Assembly: GCA_022511485.1 (NCBI GenBank)
Contig: JAFLUJ010000324.1
Span: 1-6,697 of the forward strand
Length of the DNA stretch: 6,697 nucleotides
From: Oscillospiraceae bacterium
GTDB lineage: Bacteria; Bacillota; Clostridia; Oscillospirales; Ruminococcaceae
Direction of reading: 5' to 3'
In this document: one piece after another, positions 1 to 5,729 of the stretch
Layout: every line of letters begins with the position of its first letter
Position numbering within the stretch: the first letter of the stretch is position 1
The notes under the pieces: generated by a model
Told to the model about the DNA's origin: nothing
Seen by the model: the letters and a program-made list of their open reading frames with translations, nothing else
The model's database searches: none
Translations under genes and position numbers: made by a program

Positions 1-478
1 AAGTGTGATGGAATGTTTTTCCCTCCATAAATTTAAGTCCATATCCGCCTAAAATAAGCGATATTGTCTGGACGCAAAGAAATGGGACAAGATACACGAA
101 CAGTCCGGACAGAAAGTCGGAAACAAATCTCTGGGCGGATGTCAGCGGCAGGGACAATTTCATATCCACCACTGAACGCTTATGGAGACAGTTGAAGCTT
201 CCGATGGCAATAAATATTCCCAGAAATCCTGCAATAAGCGTAGTGAAAATTCCGATGGTCAAAAATGTTTCTGCAAATGTCTCGGTATCATAGGAGCTTG
301 TGTACGCTCCGATTATTAGTGAGAGCAGCACAAGCGGAGTGGCAGTAAAATGCAGGATAGTCAGTATGACCATCATTCTGATATTTGCTTTTACATTGCT
401 TTTCCAGTAATGCAGCATGGGAGAATATCCCTTTGATCTGTTTGGTACTGCAATATTATTGGATACTGTTGAAGTCAT
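1..478 (-). CDS. ABC-2 type transporter permease, N-terminal part (cut by window edge)
   Basis: Membrane half of an ABC transporter, partner of the ATPase encoded just upstream. I translated it by hand: about 159 codons stay open from ATG 478 to the window edge, starting MTSTVSNNIAVPNRSKGYSP. Hydrophobic segments lie at about residues 33-55, 65-92 and 118-140. Between the second and third is a cytoplasmic-looking stretch, LHKRSVVDMKLSLPLTSAQR, that resembles the 'SLP(x)T' region of clostridial ABC-2 permeases encoded beside YtrB-like ATPases. The start codon lies inside the 3' end of the ATPase gene (23-nt overlap), so translation is probably coupled. The C-terminal part is outside the window, so total length and helix count are unknown. 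The substrate cannot be read from sequence; peptides, lipids or antibiotics are typical guesses for this family. Confidence 0.82.
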   Translation of the reverse strand, partial: MTSTVSNNIAVPNRSKGYSPMLHYWKSNVKANIRMMVILTILHFTATPLVLLSLIIGAYTSSYDTETFAETFLTIGIFTTLIAGFLGIFIAIGSFNCLHKRSVVDMKLSLPLTSAQRFVSDFLSGLFVYLVPFLCVQTISLILGGYGLKFMEGKTFHHT

Positions 479-1352
479 AACCCATTCCCTCCATTTCATA
501 AATAAAGACTTCTTCAAGAGTGAGGGGGATCATATCAAGAACCTTGGGATCTTTTTTACCAAGCTCCTCCCTGATCTCCTCTTCTGTTCCCTTGATGATA
601 AGATAGGTGATGCTCTGATTTTTCTCATAGTGGAGAATATTCAGATTTCCGAATTCCTTTTCGGTGTAGTCCTTGTCAAAGACTGCCTGGACCTTCTGGA
701 TGCTTCCCTTTACGCTGTCAAGATCCCGGTTAAAGAGGAGCTTTCCCTGATGAAGCAGGGCGGCGGTATCGCAGACCTCGTTTATCTCTTTCAGGTTGTG
801 GCTGGAGATCACCGCTGTCAGCTTACGGTCGAGCATGGCATCCACAAGCATACGCTTTACTATGATACGCATTGTGGGGTCAAGACCGTCAAAGGCTTCG
901 TCCAGTAAAAGATAATCCGTACCGCTGGCAAGTCCGGTAATAACTATTGCCTGTCTTTTCATACCCTTTGAAAATTTATCAAGACGTTTTTTCTCCGGAA
1001 GCTTTATTACCGCATTCAGCTTGTCAAATATCTCGTCTGAAAAATTAGGGTAGAATCCCTTATAATAATTTCTCATATCGCTGAGGGTCATGCTGCCGAA
1101 CTGGACGGTCTCGTCGTTGATAAAGAAGACCTTGCTTTTTGCGGAGACGTTATCGTAGACCGGTTCTCCGTCGATTAGCACCTCTCCGGATGTCTGCTTG
1201 TAGACCCCTGAAAGCAGTCTCAGGATAGTGGATTTTCCTGCGCCGTTTGAGCCCAGAAGTCCGAAGGCTGTGCCTTCTCCGATGGTGAGATCGACGCCGT
1301 CCAGAGCGTTAAAATCTTCAAAGCTCATTTTTACATTTTTTAGCTCTATCAT
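456..1352 (-). CDS. ABC transporter ATP-binding protein (YtrB-like)
   Basis: 298-residue cytoplasmic ATPase that would power the adjacent permease. Visible motifs in order: Walker A GSNGAGKST (34-42), signature FSKGMKRQ (127-134, an LSGGQ variant), Walker B YLLLDE (147-152), D-loop DGLD (155-158) and switch histidine H185 in SSHNL. The Q-loop region reads FFINDETVQF (76-85) and has no glutamine at the expected place. Residues after about 210 form the C-terminal extension common in single-domain exporter ATPases of this type. The start is supported by AAAGGAGA with about 10 nt to ATG. It lies 96 nt downstream of a YtrA-type GntR gene and overlaps the permease gene, the same order as the B. subtilis ytr operon start. 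That supports an envelope-stress or antimicrobial-response exporter, but substrate and direction of transport are inferred only. Confidence 0.93.
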   Translation of the reverse strand: MIELKNVKMSFEDFNALDGVDLTIGEGTAFGLLGSNGAGKSTILRLLSGVYKQTSGEVLIDGEPVYDNVSAKSKVFFINDETVQFGSMTLSDMRNYYKGFYPNFSDEIFDKLNAVIKLPEKKRLDKFSKGMKRQAIVITGLASGTDYLLLDEAFDGLDPTMRIIVKRMLVDAMLDRKLTAVISSHNLKEINEVCDTAALLHQGKLLFNRDLDSVKGSIQKVQAVFDKDYTEKEFGNLNILHYEKNQSITYLIIKGTEEEIREELGKKDPKVLDMIPLTLEEVFIYEMEGMGYDFNSIQ

Positions 1353-1384
1353 AATATTATTTCTCCTTTTAAGGTAGTATCGAT

Positions 1385-1398
1385 ATAAAAATTTTTAT
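1385..1398. repeat. AT-only perfect palindrome between gntR and ATPase genes
   Basis: ATAAAAATTTTTAT is a perfect 14-nt palindrome in the 96-nt gap between the GntR gene and the ATPase gene, about 33 nt before the ATPase start. It could be a protein site or a weak mRNA hairpin. A run of A/T forms palindromes easily by chance, so no function is claimed. I see no convincing promoter in this gap, so the ATPase is probably transcribed from the gntR promoter. Confidence 0.25.
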
Positions 1399-1448
1399 GC
1401 TTCCGTGTCGTATTTTGCTCTATAGAAAAGAGTACGCAACGGCATGGG

Positions 1449-1802
1449 TCAAGGCTCAGCCTTGTTTATGCGGTCTATAAGTTCCTGCTTTGTTGCTCCT
1501 GCGTCAAGAGCCTCCGCAACTGCACGGTCAAAGTCCGCGAAGGAGCTTTCCCTGAGATCATCTGCGCTGACGTTGGAAATGAAGCTTCCCCGTCCCACAA
1601 GTGAATAGATGAATTTATCCCGCTCTAAAAGCTGAAATGCTTTCGAGACTGTATTGGGATTGACGCCAAGTGATTTTGCAAGCTCCCGGACGCTTGGAAG
1701 CTTGTCTCCGGGCTTAAGCTCGTTTTTCAGTATAAGCTCCACGACTTTTTTATAAAGCTGCTCATATATTGGTGTTCTGCTTTGAAGGTCGATGTTGAAC
1801 AC
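1449..1802 (-). CDS. GntR-family transcriptional regulator, YtrA subfamily
   Basis: 117-residue DNA-binding repressor. The N-terminal winged helix-turn-helix covers about residues 10-76 with the GntR hallmarks RTPIYEQL, KPGDKLPSVRELA (30-42), the recognition helix NPNTVSKAFQLLE (48-60) and the wing GRGSFI (70-75). Only about 40 residues follow, the short helical dimerisation tail of the YtrA subfamily, with no ligand-binding FadR, HutC or MocR domain. I start it at GTG 1802, because GGAGGG (1811-1816) lies 8 nt upstream and the protein then begins FNIDLQSRTPIYEQL, the usual N-terminus. The in-frame ATG at 1877 would add 25 unlikely residues and lies in the -35 box. First gene of the operon with the ATPase and permease, and very likely autorepressing through the inverted repeat upstream. 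The inducing signal is unknown. Confidence 0.92.
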   Translation of the reverse strand: MFNIDLQSRTPIYEQLYKKVVELILKNELKPGDKLPSVRELAKSLGVNPNTVSKAFQLLERDKFIYSLVGRGSFISNVSADDLRESSFADFDRAVAEALDAGATKQELIDRINKAEP

Positions 1803-1810
1803 TGTATTTT

Positions 1811-1819
1811 CCCTCCTTT
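1811..1819 (-). promoter_or_regulatory. Ribosome binding site fixing the gntR GTG start
   Basis: AAAGGAGGG on the minus strand, 8 nt before GTG 1802. It is near-perfect and decides for the shorter GTG-initiated protein over the upstream ATG. Confidence 0.85.
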
Positions 1820-1827
1820 GTATTAGA

Positions 1828-1848
1828 TGTACTATTTGTGTTAATACA
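1828..1848 (-). promoter_or_regulatory. Candidate YtrA-type operator
   Basis: TGTATTA-N7-TAGTACA on the minus strand: an inverted repeat in which 6 of 7 positions pair. It begins directly after the -10 box and spans the expected transcription start, so a dimer bound there would block initiation. Its position in front of a YtrA-family gene, and the TGTAnTA half-sites, fit autoregulation. Binding itself is inferred. Confidence 0.65.
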
Positions 1849-1877
1849 GTTATATCACACTTGGAGGGAAATGTCAA
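1849..1877 (-). promoter_or_regulatory. Sigma-A promoter of the gntR-ABC operon
   Basis: On the minus strand: -35 TTGACA (1872-1877), 17-nt spacer, -10 TATAAC (1849-1854). That is 11 of 12 consensus positions at ideal spacing. The start would be near 1842, giving a leader of about 40 nt before the GTG. Confidence 0.85.
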
Positions 1878-2041
1878 GAGGTTTAGGAAAATTTTTTTGA
1901 AATAATATTTTGTACAACAATCCCCGCCGCAGGCAGCTAAATTATTATTTACCTCAACCGCCGGTTAAAAAATCTCTTTGAAAGCATCGCTTTTTGTTGA
2001 AAATGTATAACAGAAATAGGAGATTATATGTAAATTTTCTC

Positions 2042-2070
2042 TTGACGGTTGATAATTTTTTTGCTATAAT
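2042..2070 (+). promoter_or_regulatory. Sigma-A promoter of the solute-binding protein gene
   Basis: -35 TTGACG (2042-2047), 17-nt spacer, -10 TATAAT (2065-2070). The start should be near 2077, leaving a leader of about 43 nt to ATG 2120. The rest of the 1803-2119 gap (about 1878-2041) is AT-rich and holds no gene. A loose AAAGC-ATC-GCTTT repeat at 1981-1993 and AACCG-C-CGGTT at 1956-1966 are its only visible symmetries. Confidence 0.85.
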
Positions 2071-2090
2071 TAAAGAGCATAAAATCTTTA
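2071..2090. promoter_or_regulatory. Possible operator: inverted repeat at the transcription start
   Basis: TAAAGA-N8-TCTTTA, a perfect 6+6 inverted repeat directly after the -10 box of the solute-binding protein promoter. The left arm is probably at or before the start, so a protein site is more likely than an mRNA hairpin. It is short and AT-rich, and chance remains a real possibility. Confidence 0.35.
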
Positions 2091-2119
2091 TTTTTATGAA
2101 TAATTATAGGAGGTTATTT

Positions 2120-3622
2120 ATGAAAAACACAAAAAAAGTGCTTTCGGGCGTTTTAGCATTGACAATGGTTGCAAGCTTTGCAGCCTGCGGCGGTGATGAT
2201 ACCACCAACAACAATAATAACAATTCAAACAATGCAAATAACGGCGCTGATACAGCGGCTACAACCGAAGCTACCACAACAACAGCAGCTACTGTTGCAG
2301 TAAATACTGAAGGTCTTCAGGAGGGCGAGCAGGAAGTAATTGAGAGTGCTATGAGCCAGCTTCAGGATGTTGAGCTTGAGAACAAAGAGATCAAGTGGCT
2401 TGCTCACTACACCAAGAACCCCGGTACAGACGGTCAGTCCAAGGGCGTTGGTCTTGAAATGTTCGAGCAGAAGTACGGCGGATATATTACTGACTATTCA
2501 ACAACGTGGGAGACAAGATTCAACGACCTTTCTACATATGTTCTTGGCGGTGAAGGAATCGACTTCTGGCCCGGCGATGACGTTTACAACTTCCCTAAGG
2601 GCGTAAACAGCGGAATGTTCCAGCCTATTGATGATTACATCGACATCAACTCTGCTATCTGGCAGAACACCAAGGAAGGTATGGAGAAGTTCAATTTCGG
2701 CGGCAAGCACTTCTCATTTGTAACACAGATCACTGCTGAACAGGTTTGTATGTATAACAAGACCACTATCGAAGAAAATGGTCTGGACGATCCATGGGAG
2801 CTTTATGAAGCCGGCAACTGGAACTGGGATACCTTCAAGGGTATGCTTGAAGAATTTGTTGACGAAGAGAACGATCTGTACGGTCTCGACGGCTGGTACT
2901 ATGAAAAGGCTCTCTGGACATCATCAGGCGCAGTTGCAGTTGACAACGTAGATGGTCACGTTGTAAGTATGCTGGACAGCGCAGCTGTAGAGAATGCTGA
3001 GAACTTTGGTTATGAGCTTTTCCAGAAGGGTCTTATCCTTAACCTTGAGCCATTCAGCTGGAATATCCAGCCTCAGTTTATGGGCGAGGGCAAGGAGTTG
3101 TTCCTGCTCTGGGGTTCATGGGGCGTTAATGGCGATCCTTCCACATGGATGAATAAGATCGATCCTGATGATCTTGGCATTGTTCCTGTTCCGTCTCCCG
3201 CAGGCTCTAATCCTTATCAGGCAGCTACCATCGCTGGCTATGCTCTTTGTAAGGGTGCTACGAATCCTAAGGGTGTAGCTCTCTTTGCAGAGTGTGACAT
3301 CGTTGCAGCTAACGACGAGGGTGCTACCGCTATCGCAAACAGAAAGGCTAAGGATGACAACAAGTGGACTGATGAGGTCATTGAACACATCAATATCTGC
3401 AATGACCTTGCTCGTCAGTATCCTGTTTACGATTTCGCTGCAGGTTCTTCAACTGATATTGCTGCATATACAGTTGATTCCGGTGACGTAGGTCTGAGAG
3501 CTCCTTTCCATGGTACTTCCGACTGGGCTACTCAGAGAGAAGCACTTGCTGATACTATCGGTCTCATGGTACAAGAGGTTGATAACGAACTCCAGGCTAA
3601 GATCGCTGAGTTCAACAGCTAA
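2120..3622 (+). CDS. Extracellular solute-binding lipoprotein (family 1, probable sugar-binding)
   Basis: 500-residue lipoprotein that would capture a solute, most likely an oligosaccharide, outside the membrane for an ABC importer. The signal peptide MKNTKKVLSGVLALTMVASF ends in lipobox FAAC (20-23), with lipidated C23. Next is a low-complexity linker (about 26-62) with six Asn in a row (30-35) and Thr/Ala/Glu-rich repeats. The binding domain runs from about residue 88 to the end. MYNK (211-214) and DPWELYEAGNWNWDTF (224-239) are the characteristic family-1 core, and LGIVPVPSPAG is typical further on. I start it at ATG 2120 because AGGAGG (2108-2113) lies 6 nt upstream and the signal peptide begins there. 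Reading further upstream to 1994 would cross the promoter. It stands alone, with its own promoter and terminator and no permease or ATPase partners here. The exact sugar cannot be assigned. Confidence 0.92.
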   Translation: MKNTKKVLSGVLALTMVASFAACGGDDTTNNNNNNSNNANNGADTAATTEATTTTAATVAVNTEGLQEGEQEVIESAMSQLQDVELENKEIKWLAHYTKNPGTDGQSKGVGLEMFEQKYGGYITDYSTTWETRFNDLSTYVLGGEGIDFWPGDDVYNFPKGVNSGMFQPIDDYIDINSAIWQNTKEGMEKFNFGGKHFSFVTQITAEQVCMYNKTTIEENGLDDPWELYEAGNWNWDTFKGMLEEFVDEENDLYGLDGWYYEKALWTSSGAVAVDNVDGHVVSMLDSAAVENAENFGYELFQKGLILNLEPFSWNIQPQFMGEGKELFLLWGSWGVNGDPSTWMNKIDPDDLGIVPVPSPAGSNPYQAATIAGYALCKGATNPKGVALFAECDIVAANDEGATAIANRKAKDDNKWTDEVIEHINICNDLARQYPVYDFAAGSSTDIAAYTVDSGDVGLRAPFHGTSDWATQREALADTIGLMVQEVDNELQAKIAEFNS

Positions 3623-3641
3623 TTTATCCTTTTGAATAATG

Positions 3642-3676
3642 AAAACGTCCTCACTTTAAAAGTGGGGACGTTTTTT
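3642..3676 (+). terminator. Rho-independent terminator after the solute-binding protein gene
   Basis: The stem ACGTCCTCACTT (3645-3656) pairs with 3660-3671 around a 3-nt loop, with one G-T wobble, followed by a T run to 3676. It starts 20 nt after the stop codon. Read from the other strand it ends in four T, so it may also weakly terminate the opposing feoA transcript. Confidence 0.93.
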
Positions 3677-3700
3677 GTTTGGAGGTAACGTATTTGTTTT

Positions 3701-3967
3701 TTAGTTGACAAAAACCATTGAGCTGTCTTCCTCACGGAGCGCTATAACCGCACCGCGTATCAGATAAGCAATAGGGTCTCCGGAGGGACTTCTTTGCAGA
3801 CAGATAACAGGAGTTCCCTCAATAAGACCCATATCCTGTAGTCTGCGGCGCATACCGCCCTCTACCCGAAGCTCGGTCACCCTTGCAGAAGTTCCCTCCT
3901 GCATATTATGCAGCGTCTTTGCTGTGTCCATAATTATAATTATGCTTTCCCATAGCGGGGGAAGCAT
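3701..3967 (-). CDS. feoA: FeoA domain protein (ferrous iron transport accessory)
   Basis: Small cytoplasmic SH3-like protein of the FeoA family; classical FeoA assists the Fe(II) transporter FeoB. The fold signature GGMRRRLQDMGLIEGTPVIC matches the family core (Arg-Leu, then MG, then GT), followed by PIAYLIRGAVIALRE, the last strands. Translated from ATG 3967 it has 88 residues; GGAG sits only 3 nt before that codon, which is short. The in-frame ATG at 3931 gives a canonical 76-residue protein starting MDTAKTLHNMQEG, but lacks a good ribosome site, so the start is uncertain. The extra residues include IIII, encoded by a palindrome. No feoB lies next to it; it is a single-gene unit converging on the solute-binding gene. 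Its partner, and whether it works in iron uptake at all, cannot be read here. Confidence 0.82.
   Translation of the reverse strand: MLPPLWESIIIIMDTAKTLHNMQEGTSARVTELRVEGGMRRRLQDMGLIEGTPVICLQRSPSGDPIAYLIRGAVIALREEDSSMVFVN
3929..3944. repeat. 16-nt perfect palindrome at the feoA start
   Basis: CATAATTATAATTATG is fully self-complementary. On the minus strand its last three bases are the alternative feoA start ATG 3931. Its overlapping ATAATTAT units loosely resemble AT-rich metal-regulator boxes of the Fur type, but it does not match a full consensus that I can recall. It could be an operator, or a hairpin that masks the downstream start codon. Confidence 0.4.
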
Positions 3968-4088
3968 TTTCTCCTTTCATGTATGCTTAACAGATCAAGA
4001 AATATCTAAGTAGTGAAAACGCAATATGCCATCAAAAAAGCCCTCTGAATATCGGAAGCAGCATACTTACGTTCATTAACAGGCTATG

Positions 4089-4120
4089 CGGAAAAAATTT
4101 TTTTGCCACACATTTTTCCG
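4089..4120. repeat. Inverted repeat in the feoA / DUF4830 divergent gap
   Basis: CGGAAAAA (4089-4096) and TTTTTCCG (4113-4120) are perfect complements separated by 16 nt. They lie in the 207-nt gap between the two divergent genes. I found no convincing promoter for either gene in this gap; the best minus-strand candidate is TTGATG (4030-4035) with a poor -10. Function unknown. Confidence 0.3.
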
Positions 4121-4174
4121 GACTTGCCTGCATAAGTATTTAAAAAACCGATATTTCAAAGGAGCTGTTCAATA

Positions 4175-4675
4175 ATGAGCAAGGTTTCATCTAAAAAAGG
4201 ACTGAAAATTTTTTTATTCCTGCTTCTGGCAGCAATTGCAATAACAGCGCTGATGTTTTTCTCCAAGGCCAAGGCGGAGACCGAGGCTGACGAATTCTTA
4301 TCCATGTCTACCAATGCCCAGCGGGTTGAGTTTCTCAATAAACAAGGCTGGATAGTAAAACCCGACCCGATTACAAAAGAGGAGATAACTATCCCCTCTG
4401 TATTTGACGGTGTATACGCTGATTATGCTGCTTTACAGCAGTCCCAGGGATTTGACCTTGAACCCTACAAAGGGAAAACAGCCACTGCAATAACCTATCA
4501 GGTGCTGAATTATCCGGACTACCCTGAGAACGTCACAGCTACAATGCTGCTTCTTGATGACAGACTTATAGGCGGAGACATTTCCCTTGCGGGAGATGAC
4601 GGCTTCACAGAAGCACTTATCACCGCAGCCGTCCGTTCAATGCTTACAGCCGATCAGCCTGTGCTCAGCCAATAA
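4175..4675 (+). CDS. DUF4830-type membrane-anchored protein of unknown function
   Basis: 166 residues. A short basic N-terminus (KVSSKKGLK) precedes one hydrophobic segment at about 12-29, so the rest is probably extracytoplasmic. The sequence FSKAKAET (29-36) could also be a signal peptidase site. The soluble part matches what I remember of the clostridial DUF4830 family: QRVEFLNKQGW (49-59), EITIPSVFDGVYADY (70-84), LQQSQGFDLEPYKGK (87-101), a YQVLNYPDYP segment (108-117) and LIGGDIS (131-137). No catalytic residues are evident and the family function is unknown to me. The start is supported by AAAGGAG 10 nt upstream. It runs convergent to birA with an 11-nt overlap of the 3' ends and no terminator between them. 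The family call is from memory and needs a profile search. Confidence 0.8.
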   Translation: MSKVSSKKGLKIFLFLLLAAIAITALMFFSKAKAETEADEFLSMSTNAQRVEFLNKQGWIVKPDPITKEEITIPSVFDGVYADYAALQQSQGFDLEPYKGKTATAITYQVLNYPDYPENVTATMLLLDDRLIGGDISLAGDDGFTEALITAAVRSMLTADQPVLSQ

Positions 4676-5633
4676 GCCGTACCGTTCCGGAGGTGAGAGC
4701 TCTTTCCTCTCCGCTGTCAGAGCGGATAAGCAGTCTGCCGATCTCGTCTATACCGATGCAGTCAGCCTCTTCGGAGCCGTTGTTTGATGTTATCTCAATA
4801 CGCTTTCCGATGACGTTTGAACGCCGTCTGTACTCTTCAAGAAAGCTCTTATCGCGGATATTTTCCAGCTGTTTTTCAAAGCAGTTGAGGATCTCTGCGG
4901 TAAGAAGACTTCTGGAAACCGATTTATTTGTTTCCGTACGTATTGAAGTAGCAATATCAGAAATATTTTTCGGGAAGGAGACATTCTGTACGTTTACGCC
5001 GATACCGACTATGGCGTATTCAAGTCCCCCCTGCTCCACATTTACGGAAGCTTCGGTGAGTATGCCGCACAGCTTTTTATCTCCGGAATAAATGTCGTTT
5101 ACCCACTTGATCTTGCAGTCAAGGCCGGAAATATTTTCTATAGCCTCGGCAACAGCGACTGCCGCGCAGGAGGTTATCAGCAGGGAGTGATCCACCGACA
5201 GCTTCGGGCGCAGGACTATACTCATGTAAATTCCCATGCCTGTTGGCGAGTAAAAGCTTTTTCCCATTCTTCCTTTGCCCTGGGTCTGGACCTCGGAAAC
5301 AACTGTAGTTCCGTGGACTGCGCCGAACTGTGCCAGACTTTTGGCAAAATTATTTGTGGAATCAATAGTTTTGAACACATCTATCTTTCTGCCCAGATCC
5401 TTGGTGCGCAGATTGGGTACGATAGCCTGCTCGCTCAGAAAGTCATTTTCCTCCGACAGACAGTAGCCTCTGTTAGTGACGGCACATATCGTATACCCTT
5501 CGTCACGAAGCTGCTTAACGGCTTTCCAAACCGCGCTTCGCGTCATACCGACACTTCTGGCTATCTCACTGCCGGAAACGTTTTTTCCTTTGTTCTCCTC
5601 TAATACAGCTAATACCTTGTCTTTTAAAGACAT
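4665..5633 (-). CDS. birA: Bifunctional biotin--[acetyl-CoA-carboxylase] ligase / biotin operon repressor
   Basis: 322 residues, the size of group II biotin protein ligases. It activates biotin with ATP to biotinyl-5'-AMP and attaches it to the lysine of biotin carboxyl carrier domains. With its N-terminal helix-turn-helix it can also repress biotin genes. The DNA-binding domain covers about 1-60 (GSEIARSVGMTRSAVWKAVKQL, then a wing NRGYCL). The catalytic domain shows IDSTN (90-94), the biotinyl-AMP loop QTQGKGRMGKSF (116-127), KWVND (176-180, with the catalytic-site lysine), CGILTEA (189-195) and VGIGVNV. A C-terminal SH3-like domain ends in SGTVRLIG. I start it at ATG 5633 because GGAGGT (5641-5646) lies 7 nt upstream; a longer reading to 5714 would add 27 residues unlike the family. 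No biotin genes lie beside it. Confidence 0.94.
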   Translation of the reverse strand: MSLKDKVLAVLEENKGKNVSGSEIARSVGMTRSAVWKAVKQLRDEGYTICAVTNRGYCLSEENDFLSEQAIVPNLRTKDLGRKIDVFKTIDSTNNFAKSLAQFGAVHGTTVVSEVQTQGKGRMGKSFYSPTGMGIYMSIVLRPKLSVDHSLLITSCAAVAVAEAIENISGLDCKIKWVNDIYSGDKKLCGILTEASVNVEQGGLEYAIVGIGVNVQNVSFPKNISDIATSIRTETNKSVSRSLLTAEILNCFEKQLENIRDKSFLEEYRRRSNVIGKRIEITSNNGSEEADCIGIDEIGRLLIRSDSGEERALTSGTVRLIG

Positions 5634-5640
5634 CAAAAAC

Positions 5641-5646
5641 ACCTCC
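5641..5646 (-). promoter_or_regulatory. Ribosome binding site fixing the birA start
   Basis: GGAGGT on the minus strand, 7 nt before ATG 5633. It overlaps the in-frame upstream ATG 5648 region, and so favours the shorter protein. Confidence 0.85.
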
Positions 5647-5692
5647 ATTTTATCTGAAACGCAATAGTTAAGTAAAGAGGCACTCCTCAGAG

Positions 5693-5715
5693 TTTGTTGG
5701 CATGACACCAACAAA
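5693..5715. promoter_or_regulatory. Perfect 8+8 inverted repeat, candidate operator between birA and ytaF
   Basis: TTTGTTGG and CCAACAAA are exact complements separated by 7 nt. The repeat lies at about +6 to +28 of the predicted birA transcript, and its centre contains the -35 box predicted for ytaF. As RNA it would form a leader hairpin of 8 pairs plus two wobble pairs. TTGTT...AACAA half-sites recall BirA operators, but those usually have longer spacers and AAC/GTT cores, so BirA is only one candidate. A repressor or RNA element cannot be told apart from sequence. Confidence 0.6.
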
Positions 5716-5729
5716 ATACATAATATAAT
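5702..5729 (+). promoter_or_regulatory. Candidate sigma-A promoter of ytaF
   Basis: -35 ATGACA (5702-5707), 16-nt spacer, -10 TATAAT (5724-5729): 11 of 12 consensus positions at slightly short spacing. Initiation near 5736 would give a leader of about 147 nt before ATG 5883. The -10 overlaps the opposed birA -10 in the palindrome TATAATTATA (5724-5733). Confidence 0.55.

Noticed and set aside
417..908. Plus-strand open frame across the ATPase 3' end
   Set aside because: Antisense to a clear ABC ATPase with all motifs; no ribosome site or family resemblance.
1978..1994. CcpA cre-like site (TTGAAAGC-ATC-GCTTT)
   Set aside because: The spacing and core do not fit the cre consensus, and it lies about 50 nt upstream of the -35 box.
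2018..2033. Start-stop mini-ORF (AGGAG then ATG TAA)
   Set aside because: It lies upstream of the predicted transcription start at about 2077, so it would not be in the mRNA; probably chance.
1994..2119. Upstream in-frame extension of the binding-protein gene
   Set aside because: It runs through the -35 and -10 boxes and precedes a perfect lipoprotein signal peptide with its own AGGAGG site.
5187..5603. Plus-strand frames inside birA
   Set aside because: Shadows of the biotin ligase coding strand.
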